Origin: DASQDN01 sp963833675
Lineage (GTDB): Bacteria; Acidobacteriota; Terriglobia; Bryobacterales; Bryobacteraceae
Direction: 5' to 3'
Length of the DNA stretch: 64,000 nucleotides
Assembly: GCA_963833675.1 (NCBI GenBank)
Contig: CAWHYW010000022.1
Location: 1-64,000, forward strand
Shown: positions 52,634-61,929 of the stretch, piece by piece
Position numbering within the stretch: position 1 is the stretch's first letter
Layout of the letters: each line of letters starts with the position of its first letter
The notes under the pieces: model-generated
Seen by the model: the letters and a program-made list of their open reading frames with translations, nothing else
What the model was told of the DNA's origin: nothing
Database searches by the model: none
Position numbers and translations under genes: made by a program

Positions 52634-55612
52634 TTATTCAACAACGCGAACAGGGAGAGAGGTCGATCCTGTCCCCTGGTTGATACTCAATGGAACGCTT
52701 AGACCGAGCGGAACTCGATCGTTCACACGGACGTTAATCTGGTAGACTCCAATCTGTCCAGGCGCTAAGCCTGCAAATTGAACTTCTATCGGCACACCGC
52801 CCACAGTAATCTGCGGAGAGATCAGAGCCGCCGCGAGCGGCTCGGACGGAGCGGACGGCCCGGTCTCCACTGTCGGAGACGTGCGGCCGAGACCCGTCGC
52901 GTAGATCGTCAGAACGTCGCCGCGATGCACTGGGTTCGAGGGCGTAACAACCAGGCCGTTCGTGCTACGGACAACCGTCGCGATGCCTGTCTCGGGTCCC
53001 GCGGTGCTATTGCGAAACACACTTGGAGCAGCCGGAAGGATGGTCACGTTCAACGCATCGCTCACACCACCGGGTGTTCTCAACAAAAGCTGCGTGTTTC
53101 CATCGATTGCGAATGGCAGTTGGGCGTTGATCTGCGTCGGAGAGACAAACATCACCGGAACCGGCTGGCCATTGACGGTCAGACAGGTATCGCCGAGAAT
53201 TGTCGGGAGCGGAATCGAACGCGATGACTGGCTGACGGGGCTCAGGTCCGCGCCATACACGGAGATCAGCCCACCAGGAGCCACCGGTTGAGTGCCATCT
53301 GCCGCATTGACGATTCGATCGAGGCGTGGCGGCGCGGTGCCGGCGTCGAAGTTCCACGGGAAGATGGTGATTCCCGACGTGGTCAAAGCCACGATGGCGT
53401 TTCGACTTGCCAGCGGCGCGAGAGTACGCGTGAAGACATCGGGAGCTGCGGTTCCAAGCATCGGCGCCTCACTCGTACGAGTGGGACGAATTGTTGATCC
53501 GCTCGCCAGATCGACACGCTGCAAAATACCAGGCGCTGACTGCGACGGAGCTCCTATCCGGAATGCCGTCTGATTATCGAGGAAAACAAACCCCGACGAC
53601 TTAGTCGAATCATCGAAGCGTATGGTCGGAACAAGCGATGAATTCAGTAGCGCATTGCCTACGGCAAACTGGTCGAAGTTCGACGCCGCATAGGCGCCGA
53701 CCAATGGGGTTGCCTCTTTACGAGAGGCGGTGAAGGAATCCACCGAAGCGTCATAGAGCATCAGCGTCCCATCCGGCTGCGCGATGAGGATATAGCGGCC
53801 ATTGGCGGACGATGTCATTACGGTCCCCAGAGCAAGCTTGTTCTGAAATACTCCGAGAGAAACCAGCGGAGTGCTGCTGCGTGAGGTGAGATCGATGCGG
53901 TGGATCTGATTATCACCACCGCCACCATCGCGCGTCATTGCCAGAATCGATTTGCCCGATGCGGCGATCGCCTGCGCATAATCTCCGGTAGCCAAGCGGA
54001 TCGGAGGCAGCGGTTCCAGGGTCTCCAGATCATAGATCGCGACGTAATGCGAGTTATCGTGGCCGACCAACAGGAACCGCCGATCGAAGGTAATGGCCAT
54101 CGACTTCGGCGTGTTGTATGTCTTCAAAGTCGCCGTTTGCGTGAAGGTTGAGCCATCGAAGACCAGCACTTCATTGCGATCCTGACGCAGGACGAAGAAT
54201 CGGTCCTGATCGGGATCAGCGACAAGGTCTACCAGCTTCCCTCCGAGGCTGATTACATTACCTCGCTGATCAGGTTCTTTGGCATTGACCAGGATCCGAA
54301 TCGGATCGATCTGATTCATACCTCGAGCGGATTCGATTTTGACCGTGACGCTGGTAGTGCCTTTGGACGCTTCGAACGCGCTGGGATCGACGCTGATTCT
54401 TACTGTTGCGGGAGTGACACCGGTTGAGGGGCTAATCCGGACAGCAGGATTATCGGAAGTAAGTTTGAAATCGGCCGCGGCCCCATTGCTGGTGATGGTT
54501 ACTTCCTGCGTCGCGATGTTGCGGTCGCAGTAGTTTCCTCGGAATGTCAGATCCTGCTTGGACGCGAATACTCGAGGTTGGCGGTCGAGTTGCCCGACGG
54601 GAAGCACGGCCACACCACTCTCGGATGCGGAGTACATCGTCGAACCATCGCTCGATAGAACGCTTTTGCCGGAAAGATTCTCCGGAAGCACTAACCGCTC
54701 GCGCACCATGAGGTTGTACGCATCGAGGATCTGGAGGACGGGAGTCTTGGAATTGGTATCCTCCATCTGGCAGTAGATAACGTCCCTGTTTGAATCAAAC
54801 TGGACCGAGCCGATGTTCAGGGCGCCAGTGGCATTCGGCAGCTGAGAGATGATGTATCCATCGGGATCGTGAAGCGCCCACCCGCCCATCCACCTGGTTC
54901 CATCACGATTCACCGACACCGCGCGCGGTCCCAGCGCAGGGCTGGACGTGTACTGCGTTGCCGATAAAACTTTCCGGTTGGAGTCGTAACGAAACTTGAA
55001 CTTATCTGTGAGTCCATAAATGACTACACCATCCGCGGACACCGCCATCGACGTGGCAACAATCTGTGATACTACGGTGCCGGCCTCTGTGGGCAGAGTC
55101 TTCGCGCTCAAGCCGCTCACTGTATCGACAGCTTTCATGAAACCGGACGCCGGGTCGAAGAGCACGAATTCCGTCGTAGTGGCGATGAACGCAAGACTGT
55201 CGATCCCGAACGCCACGCCCAGAGGCGGACTACCCATGCCGAACGTCTGCCGGGAATTGCTCGCGAGATCGATTACCGTCAGCGCGTTATTGGGACTTCC
55301 CGGCGCTTGAACGTTGCCGTAATGCGTGATGACGAGGTACTTGCCATCCGGAGAGAGAGCAAGGGAACTCGGTTGGGCGGCCACGTTTATGGACCGCTGT
55401 ATGGAAAGATCGGCAAGCGACATCACCTCGATGCGGTTCGCAGTGAAGTTGGCCACGTAGAGGACGCCTCGCGCTTCGTCCAGCGCCAGGTCGGATGCCT
55501 GCCCTCCCACCGAAACAACTTTGCCGAATGTACCCGCCCAAGCCCCTGCAGAGATGCAGAGTGCGAGAGCAAACCTCAAAAACCGTATTGTCGAGATGCC
55601 ATGCCTACTCAT
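52634..55612 (-). CDS. exported YVTN-type beta-propeller protein with TIGR03437 C-terminal domain
   Basis: The 992-residue protein has a signal peptide (FLRFALALCISAGAWA), two propeller regions (ASDLALDEARGVLYVANFTA, LALSPDGKYLVITHYG; later FDRRFLLVGHDNSHYVAIYD), a central BACON/Ig-like module (VTITSNGAAADFKLTSDNPA, VRISVDPSAFEASKGTTSV) and a TIGR03437 end (RIVNAADGTQPVAPGGLISV, VMFVSPTQINAQLPFAI, VLTIYATGLGRTSPTVETG). ATG 55612 was preferred over 55663 since it gives a proper signal. It is the second TIGR03437 protein here. The function is unknown, probably on the cell surface. It shows no frame break. Confidence 0.85.
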   Translation of the reverse strand: MSRHGISTIRFLRFALALCISAGAWAGTFGKVVSVGGQASDLALDEARGVLYVANFTANRIEVMSLADLSIQRSINVAAQPSSLALSPDGKYLVITHYGNVQAPGSPNNALTVIDLASNSRQTFGMGSPPLGVAFGIDSLAFIATTTEFVLFDPASGFMKAVDTVSGLSAKTLPTEAGTVVSQIVATSMAVSADGVVIYGLTDKFKFRYDSNRKVLSATQYTSSPALGPRAVSVNRDGTRWMGGWALHDPDGYIISQLPNATGALNIGSVQFDSNRDVIYCQMEDTNSKTPVLQILDAYNLMVRERLVLPENLSGKSVLSSDGSTMYSASESGVAVLPVGQLDRQPRVFASKQDLTFRGNYCDRNIATQEVTITSNGAAADFKLTSDNPAVRISPSTGVTPATVRISVDPSAFEASKGTTSVTVKIESARGMNQIDPIRILVNAKEPDQRGNVISLGGKLVDLVADPDQDRFFVLRQDRNEVLVFDGSTFTQTATLKTYNTPKSMAITFDRRFLLVGHDNSHYVAIYDLETLEPLPPIRLATGDYAQAIAASGKSILAMTRDGGGGDNQIHRIDLTSRSSTPLVSLGVFQNKLALGTVMTSSANGRYILIAQPDGTLMLYDASVDSFTASRKEATPLVGAYAASNFDQFAVGNALLNSSLVPTIRFDDSTKSSGFVFLDNQTAFRIGAPSQSAPGILQRVDLASGSTIRPTRTSEAPMLGTAAPDVFTRTLAPLASRNAIVALTTSGITIFPWNFDAGTAPPRLDRIVNAADGTQPVAPGGLISVYGADLSPVSQSSRSIPLPTILGDTCLTVNGQPVPVMFVSPTQINAQLPFAIDGNTQLLLRTPGGVSDALNVTILPAAPSVFRNSTAGPETGIATVVRSTNGLVVTPSNPVHRGDVLTIYATGLGRTSPTVETGPSAPSEPLAAALISPQITVGGVPIEVQFAGLAPGQIGVYQINVRVNDRVPLGLSVPLSINQGTGSTSLPVRVVE

Positions 55613-55763
55613 AAAAAAGACCTCAAACCAACCGACGCCAACACACGTTGGACAGCCGGTCAAATCTGTACTCGCGCCGGTAAGGGTGCGGATGCTTGAC
55701 TGACCTGCCGGCGCGGAGCTTAGGTAGCGCCGCGCCGCTCAGGAATGATTACTGAAATGCTCG

Positions 55764-55850
55764 TTATTCCGCGCTTTTCTTCCGGCGGAGCACGATAAGT
55801 CCGAGTAGAACTACCCCGAGGACCGCGCAAGCTATACGTACGGTATCCAT
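55764..55850 (-). CDS. small single-span membrane protein (28 residues)
   Basis: An AAAGGAGAAGCA site directly precedes ATG 55848-55850, and the frame MDTVRIACAVLGVVLLGLIV continues with LRRKKSAE to TAA 55764-55766. It is one hydrophobic helix with a basic cytoplasmic end. The strong ribosome binding site, the helix-plus-RRKK layout and its position just after tadC on the same strand argue that it is real. It is below usual gene-calling length limits. The role is unknown; it may be a regulatory small protein of the pilus locus. Confidence 0.5.
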   Translation of the reverse strand: MDTVRIACAVLGVVLLGLIVLRRKKSAE

Positions 55851-55856
55851 TGCTTC

Positions 55857-56010
55857 TCCTTTCTTAAGGCACACATCGCCCAACTCTATCCATGCGACTA
55901 GTCGCACACTTCCGGCATGCGGCTGTTTCGAGCCACACGTTTGGTTAGCCCTTTTGAGGCATATTCCGCCGGAAGACCCCGCCTTGCCGGCCGGAACTCT
56001 TTCGCCACCG
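55857..56010 (-). other. structured spacer (possible leader RNA) between tadC and the small membrane ORF
   Basis: On the minus strand this gap folds readily: TTCCGGCCGG pairs with CCGGCGGAA (one bulged G), GGCTCGAAACAGCC forms a short hairpin with a GAAA-containing loop, and TGCGACTAGTCGCA (55893-55906) is a perfect palindrome. The small ORF ribosome binding site follows at once. The arrangement could be a 5' leader or a processing site. It does not match a riboswitch I know; a c-di-GMP type was considered and not supported. Confidence 0.3.
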
Positions 56011-56931
56011 CTAGATGTTCTGCATCATCGGAACCAATTCCCGAACGATTTTCGCCGCAACAGGACCGACCGTCACGACGAACAGCGATGGAAGAATACA
56101 AAAGAAAATCGGGAATACAAGCTTGACGCCCAGCTTTGCGGCCTTTTCCTCCGCCACCTGCCTGGCCTGTACTCGCATAAAATCCGCGTGTCCGCGCAAG
56201 CTCTGCGCGATACCTGTTCCGAACCGGTCAGCCTGAATCAGAACCGCAACCAGCTTTTTCAGCTCATCCACATTCGTTCGGTCCGCCAGGTTACGAAGCG
56301 CCTCCGTACGTCGCTTGCCCGCTTTCAATTCCAAATTGACCAGCGCGAACTCTTCGCTTATCTCCGGGTGCGCTTTGTACAGTTCCTTCGATACCTGCAG
56401 AATTGCCTGATCGAGACCCAATCCCGACTCGACGCAAACCACCATCAGGTCAAGGGCATTCGGCATCCCGCGGCGAACCTCTTTCTGCCGTTTCTTTGAG
56501 ACCAGCTTCACGTACTCATTTGGCCCAAAGAATCCCATCGCGGCAGCGGCGAGCACTGCCATGATCTTGCGATCGGAGCCCATATCTGAGCCTGATATGA
56601 ACATCGTCATAAGGATCGGCAGAAGAACGGTCAGGGCTACTTTAGACCCATAAAGAACCTTTAGCGCGTGAGGCCCTCGAAAGCCGGCTCGAATTAACCG
56701 GCGCTGCATGATAGTGACGTCTTTCGGACTCGCCGGCAGCACGTCCCCCAGCCTTTGCAGAATTTGCCGGAAGGCGAGACTCGGATGCGCGGGCATATGG
56801 TCCGGTTGATCCACGGACACACCGGCCACGCGCTCAATTGCTTCCTTCGGCCGAACATAGAACTTCATGCCGATAAGCGTCACGATCGCCATAATGGACG
56901 CGAAGATCACAATTGTTAGCAGCAGTCCCAT
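56011..56931 (-). CDS. tadC: Tad pilus inner-membrane platform protein TadC
   Basis: This 306-residue type II secretion system F-domain protein is one of the two platform subunits of the Tad/Flp pilus. Helices lie at the N-terminus (LLLTIVIFASIMAIVTLIGM), at about 95-135 (VALTVLLPILMTMFISG, IMAVLAAAAMGFFG) and at the C-terminus (VFPIFFCILPSLFVVTVGP). The F-domain shows MPNALDLMVVCVESGLGLDQ and DELKKLVAVLIQADRFGTGI. It starts four bases after the tadB stop. The two copies of this fold, tadB and tadC, are the normal Tad arrangement. Confidence 0.93.
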   Translation of the reverse strand: MGLLLTIVIFASIMAIVTLIGMKFYVRPKEAIERVAGVSVDQPDHMPAHPSLAFRQILQRLGDVLPASPKDVTIMQRRLIRAGFRGPHALKVLYGSKVALTVLLPILMTMFISGSDMGSDRKIMAVLAAAAMGFFGPNEYVKLVSKKRQKEVRRGMPNALDLMVVCVESGLGLDQAILQVSKELYKAHPEISEEFALVNLELKAGKRRTEALRNLADRTNVDELKKLVAVLIQADRFGTGIAQSLRGHADFMRVQARQVAEEKAAKLGVKLVFPIFFCILPSLFVVTVGPVAAKIVRELVPMMQNI

Positions 56932-56935
56932 TTCC

Positions 56936-57910
56936 TTACACCTCGATCGTCACGATCTTTCTGATGATTAGATACCCAATGATCTGGAACGCGACCGCAG
57001 CGCCCATCATCTTGTTTCCGAGATCGTCGTCAAAGAAAAACTTCACGTAATCGGGATTGACGTAAAACATCATCACGCCGACACCGATCGGAATGCAGGT
57101 AAGGGCAAGTCCGGTCATCTTGCCGTGCGCGCTGATGGCGCGAATTCTTCCGCGAAGTTTGAAACGCTCGCGGATCACGTACGCCAGCTTGTCAAGAATC
57201 TCGGCGAGATTGCCGCCGGTTCGTTTCTGCAGCAATACGGCCGAAACAAAAAAATGAACATCCAGAAGCGGAATTCTAGCCGCCAATCCCTGCAGTGCGA
57301 CGTCGAGAGGCAGACCCAGATTATGCTCTTCGAACGTGCGGCGGAACTCACCTGACAACGGCTCGGGAAACTCGCGATGGATCATCTCGAGCGATACCGA
57401 AAACGCATGCCCGGCGCGCATAGACCTGGAGATGAACTCCAACGTATCCGGAAACACTTCCTCAAACGCCTTCAAACGAGTGCCTCGGAGGCGTATCACG
57501 TACAGCAAGGGAGCGGCGCCTCCAACGGCAGCAACGATCAGACAAGCCGTGCGCATCGACGAAGGCAGAAATACGTAGCTGACCCCGTAGCCCACCAGGA
57601 ATCCGGTCAAGCAGAAATGTGCGAGCTTGACCGCTTTCCATTTCAGACCCGCCTGTTCCAGCAACTCCTGAAGTTTTTCGTTCAGGTTGAGTTTCTTCAT
57701 CAGCTGCGGAATGATCTTCCCGACCGGCTTGTCCTCCAAGTCGAAAAGGGCTACCTTCGACGCCACTGCCCTCTCGACCTTCTTCGCATTACCTGTCAGA
57801 CGGCTTTTGATCTTGTCGACATCCGCCGAGCGGAACCAGCGCGTGAACGCAAAATACGCGACCAGCGCGACCGCCCAGAAGATCATGAACATGCCGAGAA
57901 AAATAGCCAT
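56936..57910 (-). CDS. tadB: Tad pilus inner-membrane platform protein TadB
   Basis: This 324-residue T2SSF-domain protein has an N-terminal helix (FLGMFMIFWAVALVAYFAF), a middle pair (FCLTGFLVGYGVSYVFLP, ACLIVAAVGGAAPLLYVIRL) and a C-terminal pair (LALTCIPIGVGVMMFYV, GAAVAFQIIGYLIIRKIVTI). The F-domain motif is PDTLEFISRSMRAGHAFSVS with FHFVSAVLLQKRTGGNLAEI-like text. It pairs with TadC beneath the secretion ATPase TadA. It starts one base after the tadA stop. Confidence 0.93.
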   Translation of the reverse strand: MAIFLGMFMIFWAVALVAYFAFTRWFRSADVDKIKSRLTGNAKKVERAVASKVALFDLEDKPVGKIIPQLMKKLNLNEKLQELLEQAGLKWKAVKLAHFCLTGFLVGYGVSYVFLPSSMRTACLIVAAVGGAAPLLYVIRLRGTRLKAFEEVFPDTLEFISRSMRAGHAFSVSLEMIHREFPEPLSGEFRRTFEEHNLGLPLDVALQGLAARIPLLDVHFFVSAVLLQKRTGGNLAEILDKLAYVIRERFKLRGRIRAISAHGKMTGLALTCIPIGVGVMMFYVNPDYVKFFFDDDLGNKMMGAAVAFQIIGYLIIRKIVTIEV

Positions 57911-57911
57911 G

Positions 57912-59288
57912 TCAGACCTCCATTACTTCATCGAACAGATCCGCTGGAAGCCGTATACCTGCGGACAAGAGTTTTTCGTAAAACTTCGGCCGGATGCCGG
58001 TCGCCGCAAATCTCCCTAGCACGCGCCCATCCGGAGAGACACCCCTCTTCTCGAATACGAAGATGTCCTGCAGCGTCACCATATCCACTTCCATGCCGGT
58101 GACCTCAGTCACGTTCATAATCCGGCGCGATCCATCGCTCAACCGGGACGCTTGCACCAGCACGTGAACGGCGCTCGCAATCTGCTGGCGTATGGAGATC
58201 AATTGCATGTTGGCGTTCGCCATCGACACCATCACTTCCAAACGAGAGATTGCGTCGCGAGGGCTGTTCGCGTGTACGGTAGTCAGCGAGCCATCGTGGC
58301 CCGTATTCATCGCCTGAAGCATGTCCAAAGCTTCACCGCCGCGGACCTCACCGACGACAATGCGATCCGGGCGCATACGCAAGCTGTTGATCAACAGTTC
58401 ACGCTGACGAACGGCGCCCTGGCCCTCTAAGTTCGGCGGGCGAGTTTCCAAACGAGCAACGTGCGGCTGCTTCAACTGCAATTCGGCCGCGTCTTCGATG
58501 GTTACGATGCGTTCTCTCGGGTTGATAAACGCCGACAGCGCATTCAGCAACGTCGTCTTACCGGCGCCCGTACCGCCGGCAATGATCACGTTCATCTTCG
58601 CCCTCACCGCGGCTTCCAGCAACTCGAGCATCCCGTGCGTCATCGCCTTGCGTTCCACGAGGTCCGCGCCCATCAGCTTGTCTTGCGAGAAGCGGCGGAT
58701 CGACATCAAGGGACCGTCGATCGCCAGGGGCGGGATGATCGCATTGACGCGCGACCCATCCGCGAGTCGAGCGTCGACCATCGGAGTAGATTCGTCTACC
58801 CGCCGGCCCACCTGCGAAACGATCTTGTCGATAATCCGGAGCAGGTGACCGTCATCGCGAAAAGATACACTCGTAATCTCGAGCTGACCTTTGCGCTCCA
58901 CGTAAACCTGCTTGTGACCGTTGACAAGAATGTCCGAGATTGTCGGGTCCTGCAGCAGCGGCTCGAGAGGGCCGAGACCGAATACTTCGTCGAGAACTTC
59001 ATCGGAGATCTGCTGCTTCTCGAATGAGCTCAGTAGGGTGGGCTCATTGTCGATAAGAGAGATCACGGCCTGGCGCACTTCCGACCGGACGCGCTGGTTG
59101 TCGATCATCGCCAGCGCTTCAAGGTTGATCTTGTCGAGCAGCTTGCGATGAAGCGTGAACTTTAGTTCCTGATATTCAGGCTTGAGCGACCCCCGGTTTT
59201 GGGAAGAGCTTTTCAGCAGCCGCTGCTCCCATGAGAGCTGCTGGCCTGCGCCTGGAATCGGGGGTTTGGAATCGAATGTAGGCAGCAT
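57912..59288 (-). CDS. tadA: Tad pilus assembly ATPase TadA (CpaF)
   Basis: This 458-residue type II/IV secretion ATPase powers Flp pilus extension and retraction. The N-terminal part holds VFGLGPLEPLLQDPTISDIL and VNGHKQVYVERKGQL. Walker A is IAGGTGAGKTTLLNALSAF; the Asp box and Walker B lie in RMRPDRIVVGEVRGGEALDM, and the His box is NTGHDGSLTTVHANSPRDA. It is intact and of standard length. It sits between tadZ and tadB, 13 bases after tadZ. Confidence 0.96.
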   Translation of the reverse strand: MLPTFDSKPPIPGAGQQLSWEQRLLKSSSQNRGSLKPEYQELKFTLHRKLLDKINLEALAMIDNQRVRSEVRQAVISLIDNEPTLLSSFEKQQISDEVLDEVFGLGPLEPLLQDPTISDILVNGHKQVYVERKGQLEITSVSFRDDGHLLRIIDKIVSQVGRRVDESTPMVDARLADGSRVNAIIPPLAIDGPLMSIRRFSQDKLMGADLVERKAMTHGMLELLEAAVRAKMNVIIAGGTGAGKTTLLNALSAFINPRERIVTIEDAAELQLKQPHVARLETRPPNLEGQGAVRQRELLINSLRMRPDRIVVGEVRGGEALDMLQAMNTGHDGSLTTVHANSPRDAISRLEVMVSMANANMQLISIRQQIASAVHVLVQASRLSDGSRRIMNVTEVTGMEVDMVTLQDIFVFEKRGVSPDGRVLGRFAATGIRPKFYEKLLSAGIRLPADLFDEVMEV

Positions 59289-59301
59289 GAATCTTTACCT
59301 C

Positions 59302-60495
59302 TCAGGTGAGCGACAGCAAGGGCCTTATCGCGAAGCGACCCTCTGTTTTCTTTCTAAGCTCCGGGACTGCACCCATCAGTTTTCCGGCGAGACTGTCGAC
59401 GGCTCTGCCAAGGTCTGAGTCGTTTCCCAATGGTTGGCCAAGAGTGAGCCCTCGCTGAAGCGCCAGGCTGTCGTTCGGCAGACTCGTATCGACAGAGCAT
59501 TCGAGCAGTTTTGACAAGTCCGAAGCATTCAGGTCGGTATTCCGCTTGTCCATCCGGTTAATAAGCACCTGGATCTTTTGCGCATCCAAACCAAGCTGGG
59601 TGATCAACTTGATGGCTTTCCTGGCCAAATGCAGGCTGGCAAGCTCTGAGCTCGCTACGATGAATGCCCGGTCGGCTTCCGCAAGCGTCAGCAGACTGAC
59701 GCGCTGGAAGATGCTTGGCAGGTCAACGACTGCCCACTCGTAGGTGTTGCGCGCATGCGCGAGGACCTGATGCAGTCCGCCCTGCTCCACGGAATCCGTG
59801 AACGGCAGATCCGGAGCTGGGAGAACATCGATCCCGTCAGCATCGGCTGTTACCGTCGTCCACAGATCGTAGTCGATACGGTCCGCGCGTTGGATGACGT
59901 CCACCAGCGAATACACGTGGTCCAGCTTCAGGTAGAATCCGAGCGCGCCCGTTATCAAATCGAAGTCGGCGAGCAAGACCCGTTTGCCCGAAGCGCGTCT
60001 CAGCGCGTATGCGGTCTGGATCGCGAGCGTCGATGCGCCGCTGCCGGGTTTCGCGCTTGCAAAAACAACAATTTTCCCCGACTCTCGCTCGCCGGCCGGC
60101 TGAAGCAGCTTCTGAATACGCGAAATCGCAGCTTCCTGGATCGAGACATCGAACGGAGCAAACAGGAATTCCGACGCGCCGTAGCGGAGCGAGCGCAGGA
60201 TCGCGTTCGACTCATTATGAGTGTGCAGTCCGATTACGTGCACCGCCGGAGTCTGCGAGGTGACAGCCCTGATCAATTCACCGGCAGCTTCCAGATCAGT
60301 TGCTACATCCAAGAGGAGCACGTCGGGCCGGAGCTGCCTGATGCGGGTATCGAGAGTTGCCAGCGTCGGATACGCCCGTAGATCCGCGATGATTTCGAAC
60401 GCTCGCCCGCGTCCCAGCGATTCGAGGAATTCCTCCGCGATTCGCCGGTCCGGCGAGATCATCAGTGCTCTGATCTGTGGTCCCCGAGCGCTCAT
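59302..60495 (-). CDS. tadZ: Tad pilus localisation protein TadZ/CpaE
   Basis: This 397-residue protein has a receiver-like N-terminal domain (IRALMISPDRRIAEEFLESL, LRPDVLLLDVATDLEAA, GASEFLFAPFD) followed by a MinD/ParA-type ATPase domain from about 140 (IVVFASAKPGSGASTLAIQT, VLLADFDLITGALGFYLKL, YEWAVVDLPSIFQRVSL). The P-loop reads KPGSGAST at 149-156, so the usual second Lys (KGGxGKST) is Ala. Many TadZ proteins have non-canonical P-loops. It sets pilus position at the pole. It starts at the base next to the secretin stop, and tadA follows. Confidence 0.92.
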   Translation of the reverse strand: MSARGPQIRALMISPDRRIAEEFLESLGRGRAFEIIADLRAYPTLATLDTRIRQLRPDVLLLDVATDLEAAGELIRAVTSQTPAVHVIGLHTHNESNAILRSLRYGASEFLFAPFDVSIQEAAISRIQKLLQPAGERESGKIVVFASAKPGSGASTLAIQTAYALRRASGKRVLLADFDLITGALGFYLKLDHVYSLVDVIQRADRIDYDLWTTVTADADGIDVLPAPDLPFTDSVEQGGLHQVLAHARNTYEWAVVDLPSIFQRVSLLTLAEADRAFIVASSELASLHLARKAIKLITQLGLDAQKIQVLINRMDKRNTDLNASDLSKLLECSVDTSLPNDSLALQRGLTLGQPLGNDSDLGRAVDSLAGKLMGAVPELRKKTEGRFAIRPLLSLT

Positions 60496-61916
60496 CTAGC
60501 CCTTCTTTGCGAAAAATCCCTTGGCCTTCTTCGGTGTAGCTTTTTCTTTTTGCGCTTGCTGCTGCGGCTTGTTAGCGGGTTCCTTCGAGGACCGTTTGTC
60601 AGTCGGAGTCACCGGGGTCAGGGGAGCCATAAACTCACGAGGCATTACGGGAATGGGAGCAGACTCACCCGGCTCCAGCGGCTTCGTGATTTCCGGCGTC
60701 ACCATTACGACAAGTTCGGTCTTGTTCTTGCGCTCTTCGCGACTCTTGAACAATGTTCCGAGCAACGGAATGCTGGAGAGTCCAGGAATTTTAGCCAGCG
60801 TCTCCTGCACGCGGTCGTCGATCAGGCCACCGATGACAAAGCTCTGTCCAGGTCCGAGTTCGACGTTCGTTTCCATTCGTCGAGTCGCGAGGGCGGGAAT
60901 GAGGAAACCCGACATGGTAACACCATTCGCGATGTCAATCGTGGAGACCTCGGGTTTCACGTACATCTTGACGGTGCCGTTCTCTGTTATCGATGGATTA
61001 AAGGTGAGCCGGATGCCAAACTCACGGAACTGAATTGTTACCGCGCCCGCATTACCGCCGCCCTGCAGCACTGGCACAGGGAACTCACCGCCAACCAGGA
61101 AACTCGCTTCTTTTCCGTTGGTGGTAACGAGATTCGGTTCGGCAATGATCTGCAGTATGCCCTGGTTCTGCAAGGCTTTGATCAAAACGGCAAGATCCAG
61201 ATCGGGTCGGAACGCAAATATGTTGAGCGCATCGGTCAATGAGAATGTCGTGCTACGGCCAATTTCAGAAGCACGTGGCCCTTGAAATTGGCCTGTACTA
61301 ATACTCGCCGATCGTGTTCGTCGCGCCCGTGGAGACCAGATTGATACCGAAAGCCGTGGCTGCATTTCGATTCAGCTCCGCGAACCGAACTCTCAGCAGA
61401 ATCTGCTTGTCCACTGGAAGTGGCGCGATCTTAAGGTTATTCACAATGCTCTTGCCGAACGGAGCGACAATCGCTAGCGCGCGCTCGGCGATTTCTTTCG
61501 TAGAAACGCCACCCGTGAGCGCAATCGAATCTCGACTTGACTGGACCTGTATGTTTTCCGTCGGAAACGTGTCCTTGAGCAGCCTTCGCAAGGGCTCCAG
61601 GTTCTGTTCGATATTGACGTTGTAGATCGTTCGTTGACCGGTACGAGCCCAAACAACAACCGTGGCGCTGCCTGCAGCCTTCGCATTCAGCAGGATTTCC
61701 CGAGTACTGACGGCCACCGCGTCGACAATTGCCGGATCGCTTGTTGAAATTTGCCGGATGTCCCGGATAGTCGAGCACAATGCTTTTGCCGACCGTAAGG
61801 CGCAACTCCTCGACGGTCTGAGCGGATAGCGCGCCAGCTACCAGAGCCAGCACAACCGGCGCTGCAGCGAACCGGAGGATATTGCGAATAGGTAATCTGC
61901 TGATTAGCCGTTTCAT
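60496..61916 (-). CDS. rcpA: Tad pilus secretin RcpA/CpaC (two frameshifts)
   Basis: This is the outer-membrane secretin through which the Flp pilus passes. ATG 61916 gives a signal peptide (ILRFAAAPVVLALVAGALSA). The N-terminal pilus-secretin domain (VEELRLTVGKSIVLDYP) shifts frame near 61,765 and continues as IRQISTSDPAIVDAVAVSTR, a BON-like part (IALTGGVSTKEIAERALAIV), then shifts again near 61,300 to STGQFQGPRASEIGRSTTFS. The secretin core is intact: IIAEPNLVTTNGKEASFLVG and FVIGGLIDDRVQETLAKIPG with IPLLGTLFKSREE. A Lys/Pro-rich tail ends the protein. Since the operon is otherwise whole, the two shifts are likely indel errors. Confidence 0.88.
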
Positions 61917-61929
61917 GAATTTGCTCAAT

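Noticed and set aside
55857..56010. c-di-GMP (GEMM) riboswitch before the small membrane ORF
   Set aside because: A GAAA-containing hairpin is present but the conserved GEMM elements (GCAAACC, GACGCAAAGCC) are not, so only a generic structured spacer is reported.
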